NCBI GenBank assembly: GCA_007127425.1
Contig: SKZJ01000312.1
Span: 1 to 8,149, forward strand
Reading direction: 5' to 3'
DNA length: 8,149 nt
DNA from: Wenzhouxiangella sp.
GTDB lineage: Bacteria > Pseudomonadota > Gammaproteobacteria > Xanthomonadales > Wenzhouxiangellaceae
Positions 1 to 6,414 of the stretch are shown piece after piece. The notes beneath the pieces were generated by a model, which did not search any database, was not told the origin of the DNA, and was given only the letters and a program-made list of their open reading frames with translations. Each line of letters begins with the position of its first letter. Within the stretch, counting starts at the first letter, position 1. A program made the translations under genes and the position numbers.

Positions 1-676
1 TGTCGTGCTGCTTGGTGTAGCTGAGGCTCATCAGGATGTTGCTGCGCTCGTCCCCGCGCCCCATGGTGAAGCTGAAGGCCTCCTCTTCACCATCGCCCTC
101 GCTCGTCGTGCCGTACTGGGCACTGGCGGTGGTGTCGAAGAAGTTCTGGCGGGTAATGATGTTGACAACACCGGCGATGGCATCGGAGCCGTAGACCGAA
201 GATGCACCGCCGGTCAGGACCTCGATGCGCTCGACCGCGGCGGCCGGGATGGTGCTGAGGTCGGCGCTGTTGGCGACACCCGCCTGGGTGGTGGACTTGA
301 CCCACCGGCGCCCGTTGACCAGGACCAGGGTGCGGTCGGGTTCCAGGTTGCGCAGGGAAACGCGCACCGAGCCGTCGCCGCCCTGGTCGGGGGAATTGAA
401 TGCCGTGTTGATGGCCGAACCGGATGAAGTCATTTCCTGCAGCAGGTCGCCGACCCGAATGTGGCCGGAGCGTTCGATGGCCTCGCGGTCGATCACCTGA
501 ACCGGCGCCGGTCCCTCGAACTCGGTCTGCCTGATTCGGGTACCGGTCACCTGGACGCGATCCAGTGATGCCGACTCCTCGTCTTCCTGGGCTTTTGCGT
601 TGCCTGCAATCATCATTGGCAATGCAGTGGCGAATGCGGCAGCGAACACGCTGAGCCGCGGTTTCTCATGCTTCAT
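1..676 (-). CDS. TonB-dependent outer-membrane receptor, N-terminal part (cut by window edge)
   Basis: This is the first 225 codons of a TonB-dependent receptor, an outer-membrane beta-barrel that imports a ligand using energy from TonB-ExbB-ExbD; the ligand cannot be told from this part. The start is ATG at 676-674, preceded by a good ribosome binding site (AGGAG, complement of 685-689). Residues 1-29 look like a signal peptide: basic start, hydrophobic stretch FAAAFATALPMMIAG, cleavage probably after AKA. A TonB-box-like stretch, LDRVQVTGTRI, lies at about 38-48. The plug domain fills about 55-176, with the usual RNLEPDRTLVLVNGRRW (109-125), the IERIEV-like VERIEVLTGGASSVYGSDA (148-166) and the strand GVVNIITR (169-176). 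Barrel strands begin after that and run off the left edge. The style of plug resembles receptors abundant in Xanthomonadales and Alteromonadales. It lies downstream of the acylase gene on the same strand, but a 227-base gap suggests its own promoter. The family call is firm; the substrate is unknown. Confidence 0.93.
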   Translation of the reverse strand, partial: MKHEKPRLSVFAAAFATALPMMIAGNAKAQEDEESASLDRVQVTGTRIRQTEFEGPAPVQVIDREAIERSGHIRVGDLLQEMTSSGSAINTAFNSPDQGGDGSVRVSLRNLEPDRTLVLVNGRRWVKSTTQAGVANSADLSTIPAAAVERIEVLTGGASSVYGSDAIAGVVNIITRQNFFDTTASAQYGTTSEGDGEEEAFSFTMGRGDERSNILMSLSYTKQHD

Positions 677-903
677 TACGGTGTCTCCTCTTTATTGATT
701 GATTGTTAGCGGACCTCGGCCCGCAACCCCCTCACTTAACAAAAATGTCACACTTCGCACCCTAATTGCAACACCTGGTCCGAATCAATTCCCCGGAAGG
801 TTGAGATGAGTCCGTCGACTCGGCCCGCAGCGGGGGCGACGGATGTACCGTCTGAATATTGGCTGGACCCGGACCCAATGGCCCATAGGGATTTCCACGT
901 AGG
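677..903. other. Intergenic region with possible hairpins and a receptor leader
   Basis: This gap lies between the acylase stop and the receptor start; both genes read on the minus strand. Read on the minus strand, an imperfect hairpin (CCC, mismatch, ATG / CAT, mismatch, GGG; plus positions 874-890) starts 13 bases after the acylase stop. A second, larger inverted repeat lies at 811-843. Neither is followed by a T-run, so I do not call an intrinsic terminator. A TTGCAA box (766-771) could serve as a -35 for the receptor gene, but no convincing -10 follows at 16-18 bases, so no promoter is called. The receptor leader contains three copies of ATTG (694-705 on plus) just upstream of the ribosome binding site, and an imperfect palindrome at 706-721. 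I see no small gene here: the short open frame crossing it (762-965, minus) has no recognisable protein features and overlaps the acylase end out of frame. Confidence 0.5.
811..843. repeat. Inverted repeat with nested short hairpin
   Basis: The arms TCCGTCG (811-817) and CGACGGA (837-843) are perfectly complementary over 7 bp. Between them a second stem, CCCG (824-827) with CGGG (831-834), closes around CAG. The structure lies about 60 bases downstream of the acylase stop in the direction of transcription and about 135 bases upstream of the receptor start. Without a T-tract it is not a standard intrinsic terminator. It could be an RNA 3'-end structure, a protein site or chance in GC-rich sequence. 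Confidence 0.35.
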
Positions 904-3210
904 TCAGCGACCCCCGGCAGGCTGCAGAATGAGTCGGTTAGCCGCCGTTGCCGCCACGCGATCACGGCTCCACGGCACGATCCAGGCCGTGCCGTCGAGG
1001 AAGTCGGGCAGGAAGTCGTCGAAGTGGGAGCTGAGCGGGTGGCCGGACTGGCCGACGGTCAGGTTGAGCCGGAAGGCGTCGGGATCAGACCAGTCCATCA
1101 CGTAGCGCATGGAGGCGCCGGCGCGTGAGCGCAGGGTAGCGCTGACGCGATCAAAGCTGGCGTAGCTGACGTTGAGTGAACCGGGGTCGCCACCGATCGG
1201 AAAGGGGCCCCGGCTCAGGCGCAGCCAGCGGTCGAGGATCGGGTTATCGGCCATGGGATGGCGGATGTTCAGGTGCTGGATGGCACCCAGGGGACGTGCT
1301 CCTGCCTGCAGAGCCTTTTGCAATGCCTCGAGCGCGACCTGGTCGCGATCGATCCAGTCCATCGGCGCCAGTTCGCTGGGAGCGTGCAACCATTCGTCGG
1401 TCAGCATCAGCATGTCCTGCCACTCCGGCGTGTCCTCCATGGTGGCCAGGCTGTGGGGCAGGAAGTTGAACCACCGGGCAAACAACCCGGCCATGTCGCT
1501 TTCTCTGCCCATGTCGCCGTCCCAGCCGGCAATGTCGTCGGCCAGTCGTTCGCGTCCTGATTCGTGTGCGATCTCAGCCAGCCAGTCCTTCCAGGTCAAT
1601 GCGCGGTCGGAAACGCGATCGAGCTGAAATGCGGTCATGTCTTCCCGGTCGAATACCTCCTTCGACTCCAGCAATGTTGCGATGCGACGCATACGCAAGT
1701 GCTTGTAGAACCCTGGTATGGAGTAATCCCAGTTGTCGGCCACGGCATGGTTGTTGGCATTGCCCAGCCAGCCCTGTTCGGGGTTGAGCATCCAGGGTCG
1801 CGACTCAGGTGGGTGGAAACCGTCCCACTGGTTTTCCGGGTTGGCGGCATCGAGGACCTGGAAATATCGTTCGTGTTGCCGTACGGGAACCGGCGAGGAC
1901 TGAACGTAGCCGATATTGCCGTCGCGGTCGGAATACGACCAGTTGACCGATAGCGCACTCATGTCGCTGGCCGCGGCGCGGAAGCTGTCGAAATCATCGG
2001 CACGATTGATCGCCAGCCCGTGGCCGACCAGGTCTCCGAGTGGCAGCTCGAACCCGGCCCATTGCATGACCAGGACTTCATCGTCATCCATCTCGACGAC
2101 GCGGCCACGCGGGGTGTCGTGCTGTTCGCGCTCGACCGGTTCGCCGTCACGCAGTCGAAAGGTTTCGGTACGTGTGCGCAACGCTTCCCAGCCGTCCGGT
2201 CCGCGCACGAGGCCGGGATCATCCGGGTGGCGCTCCTGGCGGTAGAGCTCGAATACGTCGACCGGTGCCACGGTGAAGGCCCAGGCAATCTGCCCGTTGT
2301 GCCCCATGGCGACGAAGGGCAGTCCGGGGACGGTCACTCCGAGCAAGTTCAGACCTTCTTCCGAATGCAGTCCGGCTGCATACCACATGCCGGGTGCGAT
2401 GTCGTATTCCAGGTGCGGGTCGGAGGCGTGCAGGGCAGCGCCCGAGGATGATCGCTCCGGTGCAATCACCCAGGTGTTGGAGGCGTCGGTCATGCGTCCG
2501 GCCGGCAGCGTCGAGCGTTTCCAGTCCGGGAAGGCCGACAGCCAGCCCACGGCCTCGTCGCCGTAGCGTTCGGCCACTTCACGCCAGGCCGCACTCATGC
2601 GCTGGACCAGCGTGGTCGGATACCAGGTCTGGTAGTAGGCGATGGCGAGCACGTCTTCCATCGTCCATGGTTCGGGTGCATGACCCAGGAACAGAAATTC
2701 CGGAGGGAGGCGCTCGGTGTCGGCGATCCTGGCATTGATGCCGGCCACATAGGCTTCAAGCAATGCCGCAGTCCCTGCATCCAGCTCGGGCGGCTCATTG
2801 GCTACGCGGCGGGAAAAGCCGAACGAGCGGTGCATGGCGTCGACTTCCAGCGCGGCCGCGCCGACCAGTTCGGCCAGTTCGCCGCGGGTCAGGCGGCGGA
2901 TCAGCTCCATCTGGAACAGTCGTTCACCGGCATGCAGCCAGCCCAGGGTCATCAGCGTATCGGCGTCGGTGGTGGCGTGCACTCGCGGAATGCCGCGCTC
3001 ATCGAACAGGATTTCGACCTCTGCGCCAAGTCCCGGCAGGATCAACTCGCCGGAGTAGGGCATCACCGAACGCGCCATCCAGCCTCGTCCGCCGAACCAG
3101 ACGGCGGCCAGCAGTACGATCACTGTGAGCAGGCTGATCCAGAAACTGCGCTTGAGTGTGCGGGAAATGGGCGGGGTATCGGGTTCAGGCGCGGAGGGCA
3201 TCGTCGTCAT
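904..3210 (-). CDS. Penicillin-acylase-family Ntn hydrolase, membrane-anchored; possible acyl-homoserine-lactone or other amide acylase
   Basis: A 768-residue N-terminal-nucleophile hydrolase of the penicillin acylase (peptidase S45) family. These enzymes are made as one chain, self-cleave into alpha and beta subunits and hydrolyse amide-linked acyl groups. A hydrophobic segment at about 23-40 (WISLLTVIVLLAAVWFGG) after a basic stretch is a signal anchor or uncleaved signal, so the enzyme domain should face the periplasm. The nucleophile is Ser244 in DASNTW, making the alpha part about 1-243 minus any signal and spacer. Numbering from Ser244 as beta-1, His266 (in DPHL) is beta-23, Asn484 (in GNANN) is beta-241 and Arg506 is beta-263, matching catalytic and structural positions of E. 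coli penicillin G acylase (Asn241, Arg263) and PvdQ-like acylases (His23). GHNGQIAW (303-310) is the usual family block. Length fits PvdQ and QuiP (about 760-850). The chosen ATG overlaps the cyclase gene by 26 bases; a second ATG at codon 4 would reduce this to 17. No clear ribosome binding site precedes either, suggesting translational coupling. The substrate is not determined by sequence. Confidence 0.92.
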   Translation of the reverse strand: MTTMPSAPEPDTPPISRTLKRSFWISLLTVIVLLAAVWFGGRGWMARSVMPYSGELILPGLGAEVEILFDERGIPRVHATTDADTLMTLGWLHAGERLFQMELIRRLTRGELAELVGAAALEVDAMHRSFGFSRRVANEPPELDAGTAALLEAYVAGINARIADTERLPPEFLFLGHAPEPWTMEDVLAIAYYQTWYPTTLVQRMSAAWREVAERYGDEAVGWLSAFPDWKRSTLPAGRMTDASNTWVIAPERSSSGAALHASDPHLEYDIAPGMWYAAGLHSEEGLNLLGVTVPGLPFVAMGHNGQIAWAFTVAPVDVFELYRQERHPDDPGLVRGPDGWEALRTRTETFRLRDGEPVEREQHDTPRGRVVEMDDDEVLVMQWAGFELPLGDLVGHGLAINRADDFDSFRAAASDMSALSVNWSYSDRDGNIGYVQSSPVPVRQHERYFQVLDAANPENQWDGFHPPESRPWMLNPEQGWLGNANNHAVADNWDYSIPGFYKHLRMRRIATLLESKEVFDREDMTAFQLDRVSDRALTWKDWLAEIAHESGRERLADDIAGWDGDMGRESDMAGLFARWFNFLPHSLATMEDTPEWQDMLMLTDEWLHAPSELAPMDWIDRDQVALEALQKALQAGARPLGAIQHLNIRHPMADNPILDRWLRLSRGPFPIGGDPGSLNVSYASFDRVSATLRSRAGASMRYVMDWSDPDAFRLNLTVGQSGHPLSSHFDDFLPDFLDGTAWIVPWSRDRVAATAANRLILQPAGGR

Positions 3211-4528
3211 CGTCTATCGTGAATACATCGTCTTCTTCGGCCAGTGCCTGTTCCGGCAACAGCGCCTCGACGCGGTTACGACCCTGGGCCTTGGCCCGGT
3301 AGACGGCCCGGTCGGCCGCGTTGAGAGCCGCTTCCAGCTCGACTGGGTGCCCAGGAGTCAGGGCGCTGACGCCAAAGCTGCCGGTCAATGCGATGCCGGC
3401 CGGCATCAGGCGCTCAATACGCTCGCGCAGTTCCTCGGCGCGGCGAACGGCATCGTTGAACGGGCACCAGGGCAACACCAGCATCAGTTCCTCACCGCCG
3501 AAACGCACGGCCAGGTCCTCGTCGCGGCAGGAGTGTGAGAGCAGTTCACCGAGCTCGCGCAGCACATAGTCGCCAACCAGGTGGCCGTGTTGATCGTTGA
3601 CGGACTTGAAGTGATCGATATCGATCAGGATGACGCTCACCGGCATGTCGCGACGGTTGGCCGAGGATTCCAGCTTGCGGGTGAACTCGGCCAGCGAGTT
3701 GCGGTTGTACAGCCCGGTCAGCGGGTCGGTCATCGCCATCTCGTAGAGCTGCTGGCGCTGTTGACGAACCTGGTCGAAAAGTTGCTTGTTGACGATCAGG
3801 TTGCCGATGCGGGCACGGGCCTCTTCCATGATCACGGGCTTGCTGATGAAGTCATTGACGCCGAGACGAAACAGTTCCACACGCCTGGCCTCGTTCTCCA
3901 CGGCAGACATGGCCAGGATGGGCAATTCGGTTTTGTCGGGGTGATTTTCGCGCAGGCGGCTGACCAGGGTCACGCCGCTGAAATCACCCTCGACCACGAT
4001 GTCGCTGATGACCAGGTCGTGCAGGTCCGGGTCGAAGGCATCGACGGCCGCTGCGGCACTGCGAAAGTGATCCACCTCGAGATTCATCTTTTTCATGACG
4101 TGGATCATGACCCTTGAAACCGTGGGGCTGTCCTCGACGTAGAGCACGCGGCCGCTCAGCAAATCATCCTTCTCGCGAACGAAATGACGAATCCGTTCGA
4201 ACAGTTGCTCGATACGGGTACGGGAGTGAACGTCGGTAATGCCGGCCTCGAAGGCACGCCGGTGAATGCGTCTGTCGGTCGTGGAGGTCAGCAGGATGAT
4301 CGGCACGGACTGGCCATTGTCGAGCTGGCGTGCCTCTCGGGCGAAGCTGATGCCGTCACCGTCAGGAAGCGACAGCGATACGCAAACCACGTCAGCCGGC
4401 TGTCGCGAAAGAACAGCCAGGCCGGCAGCTGCGTTGTCGACTGTCATCGGTTCATGACCTGCCTGCACCACCAGCCGTTGCCAGATGGTACGAAAGACCT
4501 TCGAATGGTCGACGATCAGTGCCCTCAC
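3185..4528 (-). CDS. REC-REC-GGDEF response regulator, diguanylate cyclase (PleD-like layout)
   Basis: A 447-residue cytoplasmic response regulator predicted to condense two GTP into cyclic di-GMP. The first receiver domain (1-119) begins RALIVDHS. It lacks the phosphoacceptor: the position after DVVCV is Ser51, not Asp, and the conserved Lys near 103 is Arg, so this receiver is probably not phosphorylated. The second receiver (about 126-245) is complete: Glu132 and Asp133, phosphoacceptor Asp176 in DLVISD, Ser208 and Lys230 in SKP. A short helix (about 246-265, NKQLFDQVRQQRQQLYEM) leads to the GGDEF domain (266-425) with DPLTGLYNR, the active-site GGEEL (344-348) and an intact inhibitory site R335xxD338 five residues upstream, which predicts product feedback. 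The C-terminus is acidic, with five consecutive Asp (439-443). The start is GTG at 4528-4526; a GGGAG element lies about 10 bases upstream. The architecture and length match PleD (454 residues), but in PleD it is the second receiver that is degenerate. The gene overlaps the acylase gene downstream. Confidence 0.95.
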   Translation of the reverse strand: MRALIVDHSKVFRTIWQRLVVQAGHEPMTVDNAAAGLAVLSRQPADVVCVSLSLPDGDGISFAREARQLDNGQSVPIILLTSTTDRRIHRRAFEAGITDVHSRTRIEQLFERIRHFVREKDDLLSGRVLYVEDSPTVSRVMIHVMKKMNLEVDHFRSAAAAVDAFDPDLHDLVISDIVVEGDFSGVTLVSRLRENHPDKTELPILAMSAVENEARRVELFRLGVNDFISKPVIMEEARARIGNLIVNKQLFDQVRQQRQQLYEMAMTDPLTGLYNRNSLAEFTRKLESSANRRDMPVSVILIDIDHFKSVNDQHGHLVGDYVLRELGELLSHSCRDEDLAVRFGGEELMLVLPWCPFNDAVRRAEELRERIERLMPAGIALTGSFGVSALTPGHPVELEAALNAADRAVYRAKAQGRNRVEALLPEQALAEEDDVFTIDDDDDALRA

Positions 4529-4644
4529 CCTAGGTCGCTCCCGGCGACTTTGGCTGGGTCCGCTGGGTATGCTTTCCAGCGTTCAGCCATGCCAAAAAAA
4601 CATCGGTCCAACATAGCATATCGGCTGCCGCGGTGCCGGGGCCT

Positions 4645-4681
4645 GACGGTCGCCACCACGACCGTCGAATTCCGGTGTAAT
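4645..4681 (+). promoter_or_regulatory. Perfect 8-bp inverted repeat plus -10-like box upstream of efpL
   Basis: The arms GACGGTCG (4645-4652) and CGACCGTC (4659-4666) are exact reverse complements separated by CCACCA. Nine bases further lies TGTAAT (4676-4681), a good -10 match placed 43 bases before the efpL ATG. No TTGACA-like -35 sits at the standard distance; the dyad occupies that place. This is the arrangement expected of an operator or activator site, but it could also be an RNA hairpin for a transcript starting further upstream. The dyad is also about 117 bases upstream of the divergent cyclase gene, so it might serve both. Seen directly: the repeat and the box. Function is inference. 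Confidence 0.45.
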
Positions 4682-4724
4682 CTCTCGGTCCTGTCGACTC
4701 TCAATCCACCAGGTAGCAAAGACA

Positions 4725-5291
4725 ATGCCCAAAGCCAGTGAGGTCAAGCGCGGCCAGGTCATCGAGCACGATGGCACGGTCTTCGCAGTCCGCCACATCG
4801 ATCGTTCGGCCCCGACCGCCCGTGGCGGCGGCACCCTGTACCGCTTCAAGCTCCAGGGGATTCCCGGCGGCGAACGGCGCGAACTGACCTTCAAGGGCGA
4901 CGACGTGGTGCGCGAGGCCGATCTGGCCCGTCGCCAGAGCACTTATTCCTACCGCGACGCCGATGGCTTCGTCTTCATGGACGACGAGGATTTCAGCCAG
5001 TACATCCTGTCCGAGGACGAGATCGGTGAGGCAGCCGGCTTCATCACTGACGGGCTTGAGGGCATCTACGTGCTCATCATCGGCGAGTCGCCGGTGGCCA
5101 TTGATCTGCCCCAGTCGGTGGTGCTGGAAGTGACCGATACGGCACCGGTCATGAAGGGAGCCACCGCGAACCGGTCGAACAAGCCCGCCACTGTCGAGAC
5201 CGGCATCGAGGTAATGGTGCCCGACTACATCACGCCCGGCGAGAAGATCAAGGTCAACACCGAAACGGCCGAGTTCATGAGCCGGGCCTGA
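4725..5291 (+). CDS. efpL: Elongation factor P-like protein EfpL (YeiP)
   Basis: A 188-residue EF-P paralogue of the EfpL/YeiP type. EF-P proteins bind the ribosome between the P and E sites and help peptide-bond formation at stalling motifs such as consecutive prolines. The protein starts MPKASEVKRGQVIEHDG, giving the KOW-like domain I (about 1-65), followed by two OB-fold domains (about 67-128 and 133-188). The tip loop reads SAPTARGGGTLYRF, closely matching SPTARGAATLY of E. coli YeiP with Arg33 at the tip. True EF-P has Lys or Arg in a different loop context, so this is EfpL, not canonical EF-P. FKGDDVV (56-62), VFMDDEDF (83-90) and GEKIKVNTETAEFMSRA at the end are further family matches; the length agrees with E. 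coli (190). The start is ATG with a weak AGGTAGC upstream. It heads a two-gene plus-strand unit with tyrA. Canonical efp is not in this window and is presumably elsewhere. Confidence 0.95.
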   Translation: MPKASEVKRGQVIEHDGTVFAVRHIDRSAPTARGGGTLYRFKLQGIPGGERRELTFKGDDVVREADLARRQSTYSYRDADGFVFMDDEDFSQYILSEDEIGEAAGFITDGLEGIYVLIIGESPVAIDLPQSVVLEVTDTAPVMKGATANRSNKPATVETGIEVMVPDYITPGEKIKVNTETAEFMSRA

Positions 5292-5295
5292 GACG

Positions 5296-6399
5296 ATGAC
5301 CGATCAAGCTTCGGGTGGTCTCAAGACCTTGCGCAATCAGCTCGACGAGGTTGATGCCCGCCTGGTCGAGCTGGCCGCTCGGCGTCAGCAACTGGTCTCG
5401 GAGATCGGCCGCTTCAAGCAGGGACGTGGCCAGCAGCTGCGGGATTTCAGGCGAGAACGCGAAGTGCTTGAGCTGGTGCGTTCACGTGCCGAGACGGTCG
5501 ATCTCGACCCGGCCCTGGCCGAGACCTTGTTTCGGAGGTTGATCGACGCGTCGCTGACGCGCCAGGAGCAGGAGCGGGTGCGCCTGGCCGGTCGAGGATC
5601 CGGCCGCAGGGCGCTGATCATTGGCGGGGCGGGTCGCATGGGAGCATGGCTGGCCGGCTTTCTCGACAACCAGGGCTTCGACGTGTTGCTGGCCGATCCA
5701 TCGCTGGCAGACGACGGAGAGAAACAGTTCGCCGACTGGCGCTCGGCACCACTTGATGTCTCGCTGATCGTGGTGGCTGCACCGTTGAAGAAAACGGCCG
5801 GCATCATTGACGAACTGGTCGAGTCCCGGGTCTCCTGCCTGGTGGCTGAGATCGGCTCGATCAAGACGCCCCTGATAGACGCACTCAATGCCGCCGCGGC
5901 AGCCGGTCTCAGGATCTGCTCACTGCATCCGATGTTCGGGCCGGATACACGCCTGTTGTCGGGGCGTCACGTGCTGGTCATGGACGCCGGCTGCGCGGCG
6001 GCCACCGCCGAGGCCACCGAGCTGTTCGCCGATACCATGGCCGAGCTGGTGTCGGTGCCACTGGCCGAGCATGATCGGCTCATCTCGCTGGTGCTCGGCC
6101 TGTCGCATGCACTCAACATCGCCTTCTTCACTGCCCTGGTCCGATCGGGGGTGAGCGCCGAACAACTGTCGGGGATTTCCAGCACCACCTTCGACCGACA
6201 ACTCGCCATTGCCCGGGACGTGGCCGGTGAGAACCCCGCGCTCTACCACGAGATCCAGCACCTGAACGAGTACGGCCACATCGGCCGCGATGCGCTGCAC
6301 GAGGCCATCGAGTTGTTGAAGGCCGCCGCCGATGATCCCAATCATGCCGCCATGCGCGGGTTGATGGAGGAGGGGCGGAAGTATCTCGACTCGCTCTGA
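5296..6399 (+). CDS. tyrA: Bifunctional chorismate mutase / prephenate dehydrogenase (T-protein)
   Basis: This 367-residue enzyme converts chorismate to prephenate and then, with NAD+, to 4-hydroxyphenylpyruvate in tyrosine biosynthesis. Residues 1-95 form an AroQ-type chorismate mutase. All six E. coli AroQ catalytic positions are present with a constant offset of two: Arg13, Arg30, Lys41, Asp50, Glu54 and Gln90. A short linker leads to the Rossmann dehydrogenase domain, with the dinucleotide loop GGAGRMG (110-116) and Asp134 at the end of the second strand, favouring NAD+. HPMFGPD (211-217) carries the histidine equivalent to E. coli His197, and His271 in LSHALN aligns with His257. The helical dimerisation region follows, ending at GHIGRDALHEAIELL. 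Around the expected prephenate-binding Arg294 the alignment gives Asp300, with Arg301 next to it. There is no ACT domain, as usual for T-proteins. The ATG is 4 bases after the efpL stop with little ribosome binding site, suggesting co-transcription and coupling. Length is close to E. coli (373). Confidence 0.94.
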   Translation: MTDQASGGLKTLRNQLDEVDARLVELAARRQQLVSEIGRFKQGRGQQLRDFRREREVLELVRSRAETVDLDPALAETLFRRLIDASLTRQEQERVRLAGRGSGRRALIIGGAGRMGAWLAGFLDNQGFDVLLADPSLADDGEKQFADWRSAPLDVSLIVVAAPLKKTAGIIDELVESRVSCLVAEIGSIKTPLIDALNAAAAAGLRICSLHPMFGPDTRLLSGRHVLVMDAGCAAATAEATELFADTMAELVSVPLAEHDRLISLVLGLSHALNIAFFTALVRSGVSAEQLSGISSTTFDRQLAIARDVAGENPALYHEIQHLNEYGHIGRDALHEAIELLKAAADDPNHAAMRGLMEEGRKYLDSL

Positions 6400-6414
6400 G
6401 AGCAGGGGCAGGGG
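6400..6414. other. 15-base convergent junction between tyrA and the PHA-system gene
   Basis: The tyrA stop and the stop of the minus-strand gene are only 15 bases apart. The spacer is purine-rich on the plus strand (GAGCAGGGGCAGGGG) and cannot form a hairpin. No intrinsic terminator is visible here or in the adjacent coding ends, so the two transcripts probably overlap at their 3' ends or end by Rho. Confidence 0.5.

Noticed and set aside
2680..3222. Plus-strand open frame (180 codons) antisense to the acylase N-terminus
   Set aside because: No domain, no ribosome binding site; the sense strand encodes a clear alpha subunit there.
3581..4117. Plus-strand open frame (178 codons) antisense to the cyclase
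   Set aside because: The Val/Asp/His/Gln-rich product mirrors the receiver and GGDEF coding sequence; no independent support.
4594..4600. Run of seven A on plus (seven T on minus), possible terminator tail
   Set aside because: No gene ends upstream on the minus strand in the required place, and the neighbouring GC-rich stretch does not form a clean stem directly before the T-run.
4525..4725. Open frame of 66 codons on the minus strand between the cyclase and efpL starts
   Set aside because: It needs a TTG start, fills the divergent promoter region including the 4645-4666 dyad, has no recognisable features and is rich in arginine and proline as expected of a GC-rich frame.
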